Assembly (NCBI GenBank): GCA_937625935.1
Contig: OW569373.1
Coordinates: forward strand, 62,001 to 126,000
Length of the DNA stretch: 64,000 nucleotides
Reading direction: 5' to 3'
Origin: Tetramitus jugosus
Lineage: Eukaryota > Heterolobosea > Eutetramitea > Acrasida > Vahlkampfiidae
Shown: one piece after another, positions 49,247 to 60,427 of the stretch
Layout of the letters: each line of letters starts with the position of its first letter
Numbering within the stretch: the first letter of the stretch is position 1
Position numbers and translations under genes: made by a program
The notes under the pieces: model-generated
Database searches by the model: none
Told to the model about the DNA's origin: nothing
Seen by the model: only the letters and a program-made list of their open reading frames with translations

Positions 49247-52200
49247 ATGAGAAACACCAGATCGTTATTGGGCCAAAAATATGGCAACTCACTCGATCGT
49301 ATCGACAAGGGACTCCATCGGAAAAAATCTTCAGCGAAAAGCGCCGTTTCTTCGACTTCTACGGCGGCAATACCACCAGCGACAGCCACGCCCACAGCGG
49401 CATCGTCATCACCAAAATGGAACAAGGAAAATTCGTCAGACGATCATCAAAAGCTTTTCATGACAAATAGCTCAGCAACGACTGCTGATAAAAAATCATT
49501 CATGTCGGATGATGATGAGAGAGACGACGATGATGACAATGATCACAGTGATTCATCTTCTTCTTCGTCAGAGGATTCAGATCTGGAAGCAATGAGAAAC
49601 GAAAATGGAGAAATTGATGAAGTGGATGATGATTCTGATAGTGAAGATGAGAATGGAAGAATTGTGGAGGAGGGAGATGTTTGGTACTATTTCCAGAATA
49701 AGCCAACGTATGTAGTTTTTAGTTGTTGTTGTTGTTGTTGCTAGTAGCTTGTCGTATAATGAATGCAATGATGAACAATTCAAAAATTGACATTTTGTCT
49801 TCTTGGAACTGTTGTGTTGATGAATGCATCTTCTTCTTCTGTTTCTGCAGTCTCGATGAAGAAACAGATCAAAATCCATCTCACAGTGTGCATCTGTCAG
49901 AGACGGACAAGGCAAAGGTAATCAAGATTGTGGATGATGCAAAATTGTCGTGTGAAATTGGAATGAAGGGATATCATATGATTCGAGCAACACATTCGAT
50001 TTCTGTTGGATCTTTCTATTTTGAAGTAACAATTAATAAGGTTGACAATGTGCATCCAAAGGCCAGTTATGCACAACCACATGTTAGAATTGGTTGGAGC
50101 ATGAGTCAGGGTCAATTGGAAACACCAGTCGGTTTTGACAAGTATTCATTTGGTTATCGGGATGTAAATGGCGATGTATTACACATGTCAAAGGGAACAT
50201 CCTACGGCCAGCCATTCAGTACGTTATTCTTGTTGTGATGCTCGTGTTGTTTGTTGCTTGAATTGTGTTTGTTATTGTCATTGTAATTGTTGTACTAATC
50301 AACTGAATGATTTGTTATCCATCTGTAGCACAAGGTGATGTCATTGGAGCCTATATTCACATACCAGAGAGAACAGAACCGAGACCAGATCCTGTGGAGA
50401 AGCGAGAGAGCTACACAGATGATAATGGAAATAATTTTTGTCTTGTAACATATGATATTGCAGAAGAGATTGCAAACGGTAGCTATATTGCTTTTTATAA
50501 GAATGGAAAGAATCAGGGATCTGCATTTACAAATCTTGTTCGGAGCCGATATTTCCCAGCTATATCTTTGTATATGGGAGCGAGTGTCACTTGTAATTTT
50601 GGACCCAATTTTAAGTATGCACCGAGTACGACCTGTGAGCCAATATCTCACTTATCTAATGCGTCATCTCAACCATCTTCAAAGGTATCGTCTTCTAATG
50701 CGAAACCAAGAAGTACAGTCACTTCGAAGACGTTTGTGAATGCAGCGAAAGAGTCTCTAAAGGAGGCAGTGAAGCGAGGTCACACACCAAAGAAGAATCG
50801 AGTGGAACAAGTACAAAATTTGAAATCAAATGCGAAGGTACCGTCTAGAAAAGCAGCACCAAAGAAACAAGCTGTTCCATCGAAGGACGTGCCCATGGAT
50901 CAAGTAAATCAGACAATTATCAAAAAGAAACGAAGTACTGATCGTCCGTTGACTGATGAGCTCTCACCGCCGAGAAAGAAGCTTAAGAAGGAGACACTAC
51001 CAAAAATTCCGAAGAGTAAGAAGAGTAGCGCAGTGAGCGAGCATCAACTTGTTCCCACGGATCAACCGATGGTTGGCGAAGTTACGAAATCAGTTATTCC
51101 AGATGTTGTTCAGAGAAAGAACGAGACCAATCAACCCGTTAATAATCAACCGATCGTACAGGAGAAAGTGATAAAGAACGCAGGAGGCATCGGAGATATC
51201 GTATCTGGTATTGTTGAGTCAGACAAAGATATCAAATCGAAAGTAGAAAAAGTATCTCAGTCCGACAAGGTTAATACTGCGAAATATGCAAAGGAATCAA
51301 CCAAAGCGAGAGTACCAACTAAAAGTCATGCACCGCCTGTTAAAAAGGCGATACAACAACTTAATCTTCGTGCGGCTCCAACTCGTGAGGTCAAGGTTCT
51401 TGAGGAAATACCAGAACAACCTCAAGTGAAGCCCGAAACTCAAACCGTTTTTCCAACCAGTTCTGTGGTAGAATCAGTCGACGATACCACAGTCTCTACA
51501 GCACCAACAACACATTTCGATGGACAACTCAATGTACAAAACAGCCAGGTAAATATCAGAGCAAATACAACAAGACCTCCTCAGATTGTTGAAGATGCTG
51601 CAACAAAGACTGAGTCGCTTCCTCCAAGTTATGACATGCCACAACATTCGGCAAAACCATCATGGGAAGCTGCTGCCTCAAATATTTTACAACCTGTGCC
51701 ACAGCAAGTACAATTATTTAGCGAACCAACTCATAGTTATGAGCATCGCCGACAACACGAGGTGAGTTATCATCAGAACGTACCTTCGAGGTCAGCACCA
51801 ACCACATCAATGTTCAGTACTAGTCCTTCTCCAAATGCAACGCAGCAGTACTCTTATCAATCAACACAACAAGAATCGAGTATTTCAACTCGAGAAGTCA
51901 TCTTCCATGCTCAAACTTCGCAACCTACTGTGCAAGAGAATAGAGCTGATGTCGATGTTCGAAACGTTGTAGATTCTCGCAATCTGCAAAACCAACAGCA
52001 GCAGTATGCCTCAATTCATTTGAGCCAATCCAATTACCCAAAATCAACAATTGCACCTGTCTCTCAGCATGATCCAATTTCTCACGCCGCGCAACATGTG
52101 CCCTCTCAATATTCACAACCAAGCATGAATAGAGATTGGGAGCGACCACCTATCCAACAGAAAGAGCAAACATATCATCAACAAAATTCAATGGTTCCTC

Positions 52201-52820
52201 CATCGCAGCACACTGGGTCAGTGTACACCCAATCAGCCCACACCAATTATTCGACCCAACAACAAGGGTTTGCGCCAAGTTCCTATACTACTTCCCAGAA
52301 CGACCCTCTAAATAGTATTAATGCATCACAGATAGCTAGACGATTATCGTCCGATCATCCTCCACCCATTTACTCCACTGTTCCATCGAATATTAATACG
52401 GGAGTTCCGAGCTCTTCCATGCTTGGTCAATTGTCTACCCAGTCTCCATTGACACCCAGTCCCAGATTCCCTCTTCCTAGATTTGAACCCGAGAGAAGGC
52501 TCTCAGATCCTCACTCGTCTCCATTCCCATCCAATCCGAGCTCTGGAAATCTGTTCCCTCCTGCACCAACCAATCCCTCTAACTCTCTGTTTCCACCACT
52601 TTCTAACTCAAACTCTCTGCCTTCTGTGAATAGTTTTGATAGAAGAGGGTCACTCCCACCAATTTCAATGTTGGGCAGCCTTCCTCCTCTATCATCTCTC
52701 ACAAGTACTCTCCCTGGCAGCAATAACCAATCCTGGAATGCTAATTCTGGGGATCCCAACAACAGCGACAACACCAATACCAACAACCAACAACAATATC
52801 GACAGTACAATCCACAGTAA
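49247..52820 (+). CDS. ASH2: ASH2-like SPRY subunit of the COMPASS histone methyltransferase (two introns)
   Basis: Exons 49247-49707, 49851-50218 and 50329-52820 encode 1,106 residues. ASH2 stimulates H3K4 methylation by SET1/MLL complexes. The first 150 residues are Ser/Asp/Glu-rich, and the PHD and winged-helix parts of animal ASH2L are absent. The SPRY domain spans about 155-372: YHMIRATHSISVGSFYFEV, VRIGWSMSQGQLETPVGFDK, SFGYRDVNGD, IAFYKNGKNQGSAF and RYFPAISLYMGASVTCNFGP. This matches ASH2L step by step. A basic nuclear signal (PRKKLKKE) follows, then some 730 residues of Pro/Ser/Gln/Asn-rich disorder. Both splice junctions restore the SPRY reading exactly. Confidence 0.9.
49708..49850 (+). 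other. ASH2: Intron 1 of ASH2
   Basis: A 143-base intron (GTATGT...TTTCTGCAG), splitting a Thr codon after two bases. It contains a short (TTG)n run near its 5' end. Confidence 0.9.
50219..50328 (+). other. ASH2: Intron 2 of ASH2
   Basis: A 110-base intron (GTACGT...ATCTGTAG), after the first base of a Thr codon within the SPRY domain. It contains in-frame stops. Confidence 0.9.
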
Positions 52821-52986
52821 TTGAACTCGTACGAAATAAAACCAGATAGAATATTTATGAACTTCCCACGTTTGGCGCCAATAAAAACCGAACGACCGAT
52901 TTTATCGCTCAAAGAAGAGAACCAAAGTCAACAACTGGAGCGAGAAGACCAAGTCTACCTCGAGGGAAAATTTAAACAAGCGAACG

Positions 52987-55211
52987 ATGAATTTAGAGCT
53001 GGAACTCCAAAGAGAACTCCACTTAAAGACGATGCATGAGAACAAGTTGTTTCTCCAGAGGTGGCACGAACAGAATAAGAAAGCCCACCGAGCAGCAATG
53101 ACGATCAAGAAACAGCGAGAGGCCAGAGACGCAAAAGTTGAGGAGAAGCTAAGAGGAGATCGTGAAAGAAGACAGAAGGTAAGTTCAAATTTTTGTTTCA
53201 AACGTTTCCTCCTATGTTTCTTACTGAACTTTATTGTTGAAACATTTTGTTACAGCAAGCGACCATGAAGGCTCGAGAACGGATGATATCTGATATAGAA
53301 CAGTTCGAAGTGTCTCTGAAAGAAAAATCAGGGAGCGAGACTAGAATGGAGACAACACTTTTGTCAATGACAAGGACTATATTCCCCGATTTACAAGGAA
53401 TCACAATGAAACCACAAGAGCTTAGGAAAACAATGAAGATGAAAAGAAGGGAAGATGTCACATCGAGAAAGGATCGGCAGCAACGAAGGAGACGGGTTCT
53501 ACTGGAACAACAACGAGTTTTCCAGGACATTGAGGAGGCAAGGCGACATGATATAACTCTTCATAAAATTCTACGTCAATCGAATCAAGACAGACGACTT
53601 GACCGAGTTCTGTCAGACACAAGGAAGATCAAAGATGTCATTATTGAACATCGTCGAATAAGAGAAGAGGAGATAGAACACCAGAAATATCTTGACAAGC
53701 TAGAGTTAGAGAGACTAGAAATGGAGAGAATGAAATATGAAATAGAAATAGAACAACAATATCAAGATATATTAGTGATCGAGTACGATAAGCGCGAGAG
53801 GGAAAGAAAGAGGTTGAAAGCAGAAAGGCACCTCGCGTTCTGTAACTTAGTAACTAACGATATTGTAGAGATATCATTAAAACATATCGACTATATCGAG
53901 GTAACTGAAGGGATTCATCCTTCCTATCCTGTATGTTTACAGTGGAATCGATTATTTGTTGTATCTGACAGTATGAGTACGAGCGAAGAAGAACTTCAAA
54001 ATCTTCAAGACAAGTTTGAAGTTGACAATTACTTACAGTATAAGGGTCGATGGTCTAGTGATCACATAGAGCAGATCAAAGAAAATCATGTGTTGACCTC
54101 TACATTAACAAAGATAGAATCTGTTGTCAGTCCAGCTCCAGTGTCTCCCTCTCCAGAGAAAGAATCAGCAGAAGATCCAACGAGTTCATCAGATGTTATT
54201 CTACCACAACCCTTAGATTCAGATATGGCTGCCTTATTCTATACTGAATGGAGTTCTATCGAAACAATATTTAGGGAATCTCTTCATGGAGTAGTTACAG
54301 TTTTCAGAGAGTTGCATGATGGGTTTTTGCGAAGGTACTATCATGTTAAAGAGAAGTTTGTAGTATTCCTACAGGAGCCACATGATGGTCCAAAACATGT
54401 CGAAGAGTTTAGGGTTTCGTTCAATGAAATAGCAGATGATTTACGAAATTCGATAGAGGTGAAGAGAGAACTTCATAGAAGAGTTGAGATACTTAAGGTT
54501 CAACTATACTCGATAGTCAACACAAGAAAGGAAGAGGCAGACAAAGAGTTAAATTCGCTGCTTCAGCAAGAGTGGATAGAGTATCACAGGAAACTACTAT
54601 CCAGACTGTTTGCTCATCTCTTTCAACTTGAAGCTGATCGATATGCTCAACATTGTAGATTTCTTGCAGATTTCTTCTACGACACGAATAATCGACCTTT
54701 GCTCACAATGACCAACGAAGAACTGTTCACAGATGTGGTCAATCCTGTGACCGACCCCAAACAGAAGAAGAGGAAAGTACAGTCTAGAAAATCGAATCGT
54801 ACACCAACAGAGGAGATTGAGCCCACTGAGATTAATATAGAGAGCACATTTGAGAGAGCCACAACTTACGCCGATCAACTTAAAACCTTGTTACAACAAG
54901 GTTCGGATCCTAAAAAGAAGGATAGCAAAAAGAAACCAAAAAAGGGGGAAGAAGATTCACTCTTAATCGAGGAGTTGTCTCAAGCACTCTCCATGGAGTG
55001 TGTTTTGTATTCAGATCGTGTCATGAGTTTGTATTCTGCTTATCAGCGAGTTCTTCCTGACGAAGTTGATGAGAAAATCGACTATCTCCGGAGGAAAATA
55101 GAAGAATGGATTATAGCAAGACATCAACAAGAAGTGATCGAGGTGGATGAGCTGATATCTATCATACGTTTTACTATTGAAAGTGAAAAATCTATGCCAG
55201 ATGCTTTCTAG
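52987..55211 (+). CDS. SPEF2/CPC1-like central-pair flagellar protein, lacking CH and adenylate-kinase parts (one intron)
   Basis: Exons 52987-53178 and 53256-55211 encode 715 residues. SPEF2 (KPL2, CPC1 in Chlamydomonas) is part of the axonemal central pair. The helical segment at about 140-330 (KILRQSNQDRRLDRVLSDTR, EHRRIREEEIEHQKYLDK) and the C-terminal segment at about 387-545 (FVVFLQEPHDGPKHVEEF, FNEIADDL, KRELHRRVEILKVQLYSI) follow SPEF2 in order. The protein is under half the family length and has no calponin-homology domain or P-loop. A basic KKKRKVQSRKSNR lies near 570. A second frame from ATG 52857 overlaps the start and also reads as charged helix, so the N-terminus is uncertain. 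Confidence 0.78.
53179..53255 (+). other. Intron of the SPEF2-like gene
   Basis: A 77-base phase-0 intron with consensus GTAAGT and a TTTTGTTACAG acceptor, joining RRQK to QATMKARERM. Confidence 0.9.
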
Positions 55212-55252
55212 GTGAAAAGTAAATGGTAAAGAGTTTAATATGGTACATATGC

Positions 55253-57331
55253 TTAATGCTCTTCTTTGACTACTGGAGGTTCCACTTCTGCTGTCGAGGT
55301 CAATTCAGATTGCTTTGGTTCCTTTTTGATCTCTTCTTGCTTAGGTTTTGCAGCATCTTCCTTCGCGATGGTTCTCTTTCCCAAATGGGCTACGAGATCA
55401 AATTTGAGAAACACTAGAATAGCAGTGGTCAAGCCAATGAGTCCAATGGTAAAAGAAATTGCAAGTCTAAAACTCTTGGTTTCTCTTGTTGCTTTCGCGT
55501 CATAGATGTACTGTTGTTCAAAGATTCGATCACAAATGAACTGCATCAGATCTTGAGGCACAAAAGAAAGGAATTGATCATTCATTCGATCAATCGCAGC
55601 ACTGTGAGCTCGATAAATCAGATCCAACAACTTGGACTCACGTTCAATAATGCATGCTTCTCCATCAGTTGCACTGCACAGACCAAGATATTGAATGCGT
55701 TCTTCAGATGTTCCAGAAATGCCTGCGTCACTTAAGAAGTTCTTCATTGCAGCTGTGGAAGTGATGTCAGAGTATGGCCCAGTCAACAGGAAGAACGTTG
55801 GGATTCCTTCTTGTCTGTACTCTGCGAGCCTCTTATTATGTGCATCACCATTCTTGATCTCTGACTGCTTGGCAAAGTACACTGCTGCTTGAGTTTCATA
55901 CTTCAAGTGATGCATGTACTCGTTCAGTGAGACCACACAGCGAGAAAGCACAGCAAAGTATTTGATATCAAAGTCTTTGTCTTCGTCATACGAGACTCTG
56001 GGATCCAGTTTCTTCATGTGGCTGTATGGCATAGTACGTTGCAAATATTCAAAGAAATCCATTGCAACACCACAACTCTCAGCGATTTTTGTTTTGAGTT
56101 TGGCCTTCTTGTTCACATAGTCTGCACATTGCTCTGGTATTGGACTATCCATATGCAAGGGCAGCAAATTCTTTACGGAGAGACATCCCGAGACAAATGC
56201 CTTCCATTTCTTGCTTTCTTCTTCACTTGGTGAGTAACCGTATCTATCAGAGAGAATGGTTGCAAATTGAGGCGAGGACAAGTACTCTTGAACGTGTCTG
56301 GTGTTGTGCTCTGGATTGGATCCAAAAGGAGTGGCCAAATTAAGTGAACGATCCCATTTGGTTGCACTGTACACATAACTCCATGTCTGAGTTTTGGCCG
56401 ACTCTGCAAAACCATCATTTGTAATCCTTGTCGGGAAATCATTCTTGTAAATCTCAGGTGCATAAGTTGAAGTGAGGCCAATGTCTGACAGGAGAGCAGA
56501 CGGGATGGTGAGTGGAACACTGGTCAAAATAACTTTTCCTTGATTGACTGACGGATACACTTGCATAGCTTTCACTTCGAGATGGATCACTCGAGGGAAT
56601 TGTGCAAAGCTCATTTGATTTCTCATCAGAGTAAACGAAACTATTTGAGAGGACAGAGGTGGAATGTGAACTCTGGGTTGATGCTCTTTTGTCTCATATC
56701 CGATCGTAATTCCCTTGACGGTCACCTCTGAATCCACGTTTCTCACTTCCACTTCAAAGGTAATACCAATATTGTTCAAAGATTGACGTCGAAACGGTTT
56801 GGCTAACTCATCATTTATCCTGATGTTATTCATTCGTTTAACACTCTGAATTTTCACTCTAGTCACAGCTAGAATCGAATTGGCATCAGAGCTCGTTGTC
56901 GCATAAATTGACTCGTTGACCGTTTGGTCGGGCAATTTGGTCAACTTGAAATTTCGGGCATCAATGGCACTCTGAGTCAATGGACCCATGAAATGATGAT
57001 GCTGATTCTTGTGGTTCAATCCCTTGCTTGTAACAATGGATTGGAACGTGTGTTCAAACTGGTCAATGAGTGGCGAAATGATACGATACTCTTTGTCCAT
57101 GAAGCTTGCATAGGGATTGTCCACTGATGCGACAATCAACAGAAAAATACACAGGAAAAAGAGAGCCAGACCAGAGCTAATGAGCCATTTTTTGAGATTC
57201 GAGGCAGGACGATCTGATGATGATTCCTGATTGTTGTTAGCTCTGGTCGTTGTTGGTTGTTGTGGTTGAGTGGATGATCGATGGTTGGTTGCCTTGGCTG
57301 TGAGGTCCCTAAACCTCTCTGGAGCTTGCAT
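55253..57331 (-). CDS. Two-TM membrane protein of unknown function
   Basis: 692 residues. A Thr/Asn/Gln-rich N-terminus of about 45 residues is followed by TM1 (WLISSGLALFFLCIFLLIVA, about 49-68). A large domain of about 560 residues holds beta-rich stretches (IGITFEVEVRNVDSEVTVKG, an Ig-like look) and then a helical, Cys-containing part (FVSGCLSV, AESCGVAM, IQYLGLCSATDGEACI). TM2 is near 630-655 (LAISFTIGLIGLTTAILVFL). A Lys/Glu/Pro-rich tail ends the protein. Both ends should lie on one side with the large domain on the other. The family was not recognised. Its stop is 41 bases from the convergent SPEF2-like gene. Confidence 0.8.
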   Translation of the reverse strand: MQAPERFRDLTAKATNHRSSTQPQQPTTTRANNNQESSSDRPASNLKKWLISSGLALFFLCIFLLIVASVDNPYASFMDKEYRIISPLIDQFEHTFQSIVTSKGLNHKNQHHHFMGPLTQSAIDARNFKLTKLPDQTVNESIYATTSSDANSILAVTRVKIQSVKRMNNIRINDELAKPFRRQSLNNIGITFEVEVRNVDSEVTVKGITIGYETKEHQPRVHIPPLSSQIVSFTLMRNQMSFAQFPRVIHLEVKAMQVYPSVNQGKVILTSVPLTIPSALLSDIGLTSTYAPEIYKNDFPTRITNDGFAESAKTQTWSYVYSATKWDRSLNLATPFGSNPEHNTRHVQEYLSSPQFATILSDRYGYSPSEEESKKWKAFVSGCLSVKNLLPLHMDSPIPEQCADYVNKKAKLKTKIAESCGVAMDFFEYLQRTMPYSHMKKLDPRVSYDEDKDFDIKYFAVLSRCVVSLNEYMHHLKYETQAAVYFAKQSEIKNGDAHNKRLAEYRQEGIPTFFLLTGPYSDITSTAAMKNFLSDAGISGTSEERIQYLGLCSATDGEACIIERESKLLDLIYRAHSAAIDRMNDQFLSFVPQDLMQFICDRIFEQQYIYDAKATRETKSFRLAISFTIGLIGLTTAILVFLKFDLVAHLGKRTIAKEDAAKPKQEEIKKEPKQSELTSTAEVEPPVVKEEH

Positions 57332-57726
57332 CTTGTTCTGATCTGATAGTTTTTGATATTCGCTTCGAAGGAAAACATCAGTTTGATCCTGTTGTGCCCG
57401 AGTGCGCTCCAGCAGAAAAACATCATCGGGACACGCGTCCTTTTTTTTAAGATGAGCCAGTGTCGGTTGACTGTAGTTAGAGGATTACAGCTTGCTGGCA
57501 AGAGTTTTCCACGGCCTCGAGAGATTAGAAGGTTATCGTAAAGCGAGTATTTTGGTGCGGTTGGTACTTAGGGAATTCCGATATCAAAAATTGTCACCCT
57601 GTATGACTCCTATACCAAACGAAAGGGAATCTCTTCCCTCATAAGAACGACACGAGCTGAAATATTTCTCTCAGAAGGATTCGAATCGAAACAACCAAAT
57701 CACACCATACTCTAGTGGAGCACGAC
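57332..57726. other. Divergent promoter region
   Basis: About 395 bases between the two-TM and four-TM genes. It holds a second copy of ATTCCGATATCAAAAA at 57575-57590. A minus-strand frame continuing to 57501 is not supported. Confidence 0.4.
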
Positions 57727-58356
57727 ATGAAGATTAACAAACTAAGTCTCTGTAGCAACTTGGCATTCCTGATTCTCTATGGTCTAATCCTGGGGACACT
57801 CTCCGTGGTTATTGCAGCACTAGGATACTTTGTATTCATACAGACAGAAGTACTTAGAGTGAATACTCAAGCTAGTTCCTTGTCCAACACCTCCACTTGC
57901 CGAGCTTTGTCCATCCAGAGGTTGCTACTCGTTGATGCCATTTTCAACACTATTGGAGTTTTAGTCTCCTTCTCAGCCATCTTATTACACGTCATACGAA
58001 TCATACGGAAAAGAAAACATGTGCAAGAAACTGTTGATGTTCCAAGTGGTTCCGTCTCCATCATTCTTCGATTCATCTTGTATGGGTTGATCAGTGGACT
58101 TCTTGTGACAGTGTCAGTTCTATGGTGGCGAAAAAGAAGCACATGTAAGCAAGACTTTTCCAACTTCCATAGACCGGTGTACAAGGCAATTGAAGCTTAC
58201 CTGGTGCTGAGTTATGTTGCGATGGGAACCTACTTGATTCTCACGTTTGTTTTGTTGTGTGCTCTGGGAGCAACCTCTGCATTCTACCAACAACCATCCA
58301 TTAATCGATACAACAAACCTGCACCTGCCACTGTAGAAATGAAATCGAAACCCTAA
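57727..58356 (+). CDS. Four-TM membrane protein of unknown function
   Basis: 209 residues from ATG 57727; four codons upstream the frame begins with GTG. Four hydrophobic helices are visible: about 15-40 (FLILYGLILGTLSVVIAALG), 70-95, 120-140 (FILYGLISGLLVTVSVLWW) and 165-190 (YVAMGTYLILTFVLLCAL). A Cys-containing loop lies between the first two (SNTSTCRALS) and a second between the last two (STCKQDF). The layout is tetraspanin- or claudin-like, but the CCG signature of tetraspanins is absent. No family is assigned. Confidence 0.72.
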   Translation: MKINKLSLCSNLAFLILYGLILGTLSVVIAALGYFVFIQTEVLRVNTQASSLSNTSTCRALSIQRLLLVDAIFNTIGVLVSFSAILLHVIRIIRKRKHVQETVDVPSGSVSIILRFILYGLISGLLVTVSVLWWRKRSTCKQDFSNFHRPVYKAIEAYLVLSYVAMGTYLILTFVLLCALGATSAFYQQPSINRYNKPAPATVEMKSKP

Positions 58357-58783
58357 CTCATCCGTCTATAATTACAAATCGGAGAAAATCGATTACAAGT
58401 ACTTCAGATCTTTGGTTAGAGTGAGTTGAAGATCAAAATCTAGTCAACTGATTTCACCACACGATTCCAGAAACAAGATCATGAACGAGTACAATAACCA
58501 TAATGAAGGCAACAAACTTGGGTACTTCCTTCAGAGAAGCATGAACAAGAGAGCATGTAACTCTGATGACTTTGATTGTGTGTGCCAAGATTTGGAGAAG
58601 TATCGATTGGAAGAAGAACAACACAAAGATCGTGGCGACGAGCAACATCTTTCCTTTTCTCAAACCGACAAGGAAGATAAGGAAAAATCCTAACCAATTA
58701 TAAACAGTATCTCTCTTAAGGAGTTCATGTCATTGTTCAATTGTTCACTCTTTATATTTTACATCAATAATTGTTTCACTGTG
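58357..58783. other. Spacer between the four-TM gene and the acyltransferase, with one possible small gene
   Basis: About 430 bases. Apart from the 70-codon candidate at 58481-58693 and 3' UTR sequence, nothing is recognised. Confidence 0.4.
58481..58693 (+). CDS. Possible small protein
   Basis: A 70-codon frame with an ATG, polar and charged throughout (NNHNEGNKLGYFLQRSMNKR, then a Glu/Asp/Lys-rich end). It has three close cysteines in ACNSDDFDCVCQD. The strongly hydrophilic, Asn-containing composition is like real genes here, and it sits in a proper gap. Opposing minus-strand frames cover the same bases and one is hydrophobic, so codon preference cannot settle it. Not recognised. Confidence 0.35.
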   Translation: MNEYNNHNEGNKLGYFLQRSMNKRACNSDDFDCVCQDLEKYRLEEEQHKDRGDEQHLSFSQTDKEDKEKS

Positions 58784-60079
58784 TTAGTTTGTAATTGGTT
58801 CCGTTGGTGGTCTTATCACTCTTGTGAAGAAACATTTAGACATTCTCATGTCCTTCTCAGGTATTAACAAGTTAGTACCATGACACATGATACGTCTCAC
58901 ATTCTCGGCATATATATCCGGATTCTCCTTCTCAAACTTTGTTGGATGATACGGTGGAAAATGCACAATGGTGCAATAATTGACAAATTGAGACAGTAAC
59001 CGTAGGAAGAAATGAATGGAATTGATGCTATCCCACGCAACATTAAAGTGCTTAAACGGATGATGAATAATGACAGGCTGTACAGGTGATCCATTCGCAA
59101 ATGCTCCACGATGCATATTGATTAAGTACTTTCCATTCGTGGTTGTGCCTTCGGGATAAATAATCAGCCGGGACTTTGAAGAATCATTGTTATAGATTTC
59201 TTCTCTCTCCCTCATCATATCCAACAAGCGACTCTTGGTTCTATGATCATACAATAAACAATTCATTTGTTCGATAATGATGGAGATGATTGGAATTTTG
59301 CTCAGTGTGCCTTTCCCAAGCATTGACAGTGGTCCAAACTCCTGCAAATGAATGAAAACATCCAACATGGACAAATGATTCGAAACGATTGTGTAACACG
59401 GCCTCAATTCATCACTGGGAGACGATATGACCACACTCTTCAACTCACCATCGTCATTTTCATCACCAACAACGTCAACATTATTCGATTTGGCAGTCTC
59501 TGTGCTCTCATTCGGATCCGAAATGCAATACTTTGCTCTCAGTTCACTCAACTGTTTCGAACTGACATACAATCGATGAATCTTGTAGAAACCACCAAGA
59601 AACAAACCGAATCGACTCAAGCTCGACAACCAAGAATAGAGCCACTTTTTACACGAATGCGCTTCAAAATCATCAATCGTCTTCTTCCTCTTCAAACAAC
59701 CATCTGAACAGAAACAGGCACAATACATCCAATCATTAAAAACCAACAATTTCGTGTACAAAACCCAACAACCAATGGTCACTAGAGCTAACAATCCACG
59801 AATCGGTATCAGAATGGGAATACCCACAAACACAATCTTCAGAATCTCATAAAGTGACCACGAGTCTATCCTCAGGAATGCATCTTGAAAATTCTTTGTG
59901 CTCTTATCAATGGCAAACCGTTCAGGCAACAAGGAAGAGAATTTGTCCTTTTTGTTTACACTCTGTTCAGACCTAGATTCAGGGTCTTGTTGTGCTTGTG
60001 CTTGTGGTTGTTCAGCCTGCACATGTTGATAGTTAGTCACATCGTCTTCAATGACAGATTCTTCAGCATAGGCAGACAT
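58784..60079 (-). CDS. PlsC-type lysophospholipid acyltransferase (AGPAT/LPCAT-like)
   Basis: 431 residues. A membrane segment at about 80-115 (VFVGIPILIPIRGLLALVTI) precedes the acyltransferase domain. The catalytic motif is NHLSMLD (NHx4D form) near 230. The glycerophosphate-binding block is seen as YPEGTTTNG near 310, with LINMHRGAF and GSPVQPVIIHHPF following. These motifs are typical of enzymes that transfer an acyl chain from acyl-CoA to a lysophospholipid in the ER; the LPCAT/AGPAT subclass is likely but the exact acceptor cannot be told. No EF-hand or KKxx-type retrieval signal is clear. The Gln/Ala-rich N-terminus is unstructured. It converges on the small candidate gene. Confidence 0.87.
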   Translation of the reverse strand: MSAYAEESVIEDDVTNYQHVQAEQPQAQAQQDPESRSEQSVNKKDKFSSLLPERFAIDKSTKNFQDAFLRIDSWSLYEILKIVFVGIPILIPIRGLLALVTIGCWVLYTKLLVFNDWMYCACFCSDGCLKRKKTIDDFEAHSCKKWLYSWLSSLSRFGLFLGGFYKIHRLYVSSKQLSELRAKYCISDPNESTETAKSNNVDVVGDENDDGELKSVVISSPSDELRPCYTIVSNHLSMLDVFIHLQEFGPLSMLGKGTLSKIPIISIIIEQMNCLLYDHRTKSRLLDMMREREEIYNNDSSKSRLIIYPEGTTTNGKYLINMHRGAFANGSPVQPVIIHHPFKHFNVAWDSINSIHFFLRLLSQFVNYCTIVHFPPYHPTKFEKENPDIYAENVRRIMCHGTNLLIPEKDMRMSKCFFTRVIRPPTEPITN

Positions 60080-60427
60080 TGTTTCTTCTTTTATGGGAAC
60101 GTTTACTTGCTTGGTTTTTGTTTGGGAGAGAAAAAGTTCAGATGAGAGTGAGATGTGCTGGCCTGTTGCTTGGATCCGCGGACGAGTGTTTTGTTTCGAG
60201 GATTAGCTTCGAATCGTGCTGAATGGATGTTCGTTCGGTTCCTCCGAGTTTTCTCCTATTCGCCGCCCGATGTATTACTCCGTTGAACATGATTCAACCG
60301 AACATGAAAACTTCAATGAAGGTGAACGTTCAAGCTCCAGATTGCTTTTTATTGATCTCCTCGATCGAGTCGCATGTTTTTGGTTTGGAACAAGCATTGC
60401 ACAACAACGACCAGAGTGACACCAAGA
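60080..60427. other. Divergent promoter region, acyltransferase and RNA ligase
   Basis: About 350 bases. Several short plus-strand frames run into the ligase gene, but none has support. An in-frame ATG for the ligase at 60374 is an alternative start. Confidence 0.4.

Noticed and set aside
52971-52977. TTTAAAC, the classical -1 ribosomal slippery heptamer, near the SPEF2-like start
   Set aside because: Its register is wrong: a -1 slip there leads from the SPEF2-like frame to the short frame that stops at 53039, not the reverse, and no clear stimulatory structure is seen.
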